Source: Cystobacterineae bacterium
GTDB taxonomy: Bacteria > Myxococcota > Myxococcia > Myxococcales > Myxococcaceae
NCBI GenBank assembly: GCA_009782175.1
Contig: WRKR01000018.1
Span: 1 to 54,900 of the forward strand
Reading direction: 5' to 3'
Length of the DNA: 54,900 bases
This document shows, one piece after another, positions 54,194-54,900 of the stretch. Position 1 is the stretch's first letter; the number at the start of each line of letters is the position of its first letter. The notes beneath the pieces are model-generated. The model was not told where the DNA came from, did no database searches, and was given only the letters and a program-made list of their open reading frames with translations. The position numbers were made by a program, and so were the translations under genes.

Positions 54194-54351
54194 CGAGTTA
54201 GTAGACCGGAAAATATATCTAAAAACCGGCGAGCCTCTGCGGGCTCCCCGCTTGGACCACCAGGAGTCACGGGGGCCCTGAAGGGAAGAACGACAGGGGC
54301 TCGCCCCCGCACTCCAGCCCTTAGATATATTAACGCGAGCTACTAAGCTCG
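54194..54351. repeat. Element bounded by imperfect inverted repeats
   Basis: Left end CGAGTTAGTAG...AATATATCTA and right end TAGATATATT...CTACTAAGCTCG are inverted copies: 10 bases match exactly at the inner side and 11 of 12 at the outer side, with an unmatched middle. The 100 bases inside are GC-rich with local hairpins (for example GAGCC/GGCTC). It fits a MITE-like element or a folded RNA. Only fragmentary frames cross it. Confidence 0.55.
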
Positions 54352-54470
54352 ACCACACGATGTTTTGTGCGGCACGAAGAACATAGCATTCTTTGTTTAT
54401 TGGAGGGAACAAAATTGTTTCAAAACTGTTTTTTCGCCTGCGCGGCGGGCAATTTAAATAGGGTTTTTTT

Positions 54471-54683
54471 TGTCGCCTCCGGCGAAGGGTTTTTTTGCCC
54501 TCCCGGGCAGGGTTTGTTTTGCAGAGTGGGCCTGCGGCCCGGCTATTTTCAAAGGAAAAAGTTTTTTTGTGGGGGTTTTGTTTTTTTTCTCTTCCAGGGG
54601 GGAGTGTCGCCTCCGGCGAAGGGTTTTTTTGCCCTCCCGGGCAGGGTTGTTTTGCAGAGTGGGCCTGCGGCCAGGCTATTTTC
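54471..54683. repeat. 80-bp direct repeat of hairpins
   Basis: 54471-54550 recurs at 54605-54683 with one base missing and one changed. Each copy contains three small hairpins (CGCCtccGGCG, TGCCCtcccGGGCA, GGGCCtgcGGCCC) separated by T-runs. No gene is supported from 54081 to the window end; the frames here are repeat translations. Confidence 0.85.
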
Positions 54684-54715
54684 GCCCTACGGGCGCACCT
54701 TGCCTTCGGCAAGTC

Positions 54716-54741
54716 ACTTTTTTTGTCTGGACAAAAAAAGT
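54716..54741. repeat. 26-base near-perfect palindrome
   Basis: ACTTTTTTTGTC and GACAAAAAAAGT flank a 2-base centre, followed by AACCAAAAAA. It is preceded by two more tri-loop hairpins, CGCCCtacGGGCG and TTGCCttcGGCAA. It could act as a bidirectional terminator or be part of an intergenic repeat family. Confidence 0.7.
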
Positions 54742-54900
54742 AACCAAAAAAAACCACTCTCCGAGGGCCCTGCGGGGCTCATCGTCGGTTGCTTCCTAGT
54801 TTCTTCCTTGCTGCACCAACTGTTTTTGCCACGTCGGCGGCGGCGAATATTAGTGTCTAGAAACACCTCCGCAAACACCCATTACATTGCCCTAAGCTGC

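Noticed and set aside
54179-54757. 192-residue minus-strand open frame
   Set aside because: It is composed of repeat and hairpin DNA, with no ribosome site and no domain.

Overview
The window looks like chromosome of a Gram-negative, myxobacterial/deltaproteobacterial-type organism (Myxococcota or a relative). The reasons are: a dprA–trmFO–xerC–hslV–hslU block; HslV starting MFHGTTI; a DUF6178-like protein; a protein ending in a 'GFVLGKMDGRTS'-like motif; several lipoproteins including one with a Cys-rich CxGCC head; and multihaem and dihaem c-type cytochromes. Base composition is mid-range. Tyrosine is written almost only as TAT in the native genes I checked. The exact lineage cannot be fixed from sequence reading alone.

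Layout. 1-21 kb is mostly housekeeping: a PD-(D/E)xK-like protein, clpS-clpA, a DUF6178-like gene, a tetrahaem cytochrome overlapping engB, coaE, a myxobacterial-type hypothetical, hslV-hslU-argD, xerC, a beta-propeller lipoprotein coupled to trmFO, and dprA. Between trmFO and dprA sits a 4.2 kb insertion (GLUG-repeat lipoprotein, then a GC-rich tetR-monooxygenase pair). A frameshifted second copy of the dprA 3' end lies at its trmFO side. 21-27 kb is accessory: a Sel1-repeat protein, a RelB/DinJ-like antitoxin with a zeta-like kinase toxin, two coupled DUF4386 membrane proteins and a serpin lipoprotein.

26.5-43.8 kb is the most striking part: five tightly packed minus-strand genes encoding proteins of 1873 (DUF6603-type), 1171, 1618, 758 and 298 aa (DUF6734/glycosyltransferase-like). 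None of the four large ones has a recognised enzymatic domain or signal peptide. They carry blocks I recall from large uncharacterised proteins in other bacteria, so this looks like a conserved but undescribed multi-protein system. Its promoter end abuts the 3' end of a tRNA-Arg gene, with tRNA-His behind it.

44-54.9 kb holds a FecCD-type permease, a Cys-rich propeller lipoprotein, a dihaem peroxidase lipoprotein, an NhaD/CitM-type transporter, small DUF2007 and TM2 proteins, a second GLUG lipoprotein (paralogue of the first), an unknown small protein and about 770 bp of repeats and hairpins.

Two kinds of repeat stand out. One is a 58-bp dispersed element rich in TGACATT/AATGTCA, present once near each end of the window (about 3.47 kb and 53.47 kb) in opposite orientation, each in a convergent intergenic gap. 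The other is an unusual number of short, mostly in-frame tandem duplications (6-27 bp units) inside or just beyond genes, suggesting frequent slippage.
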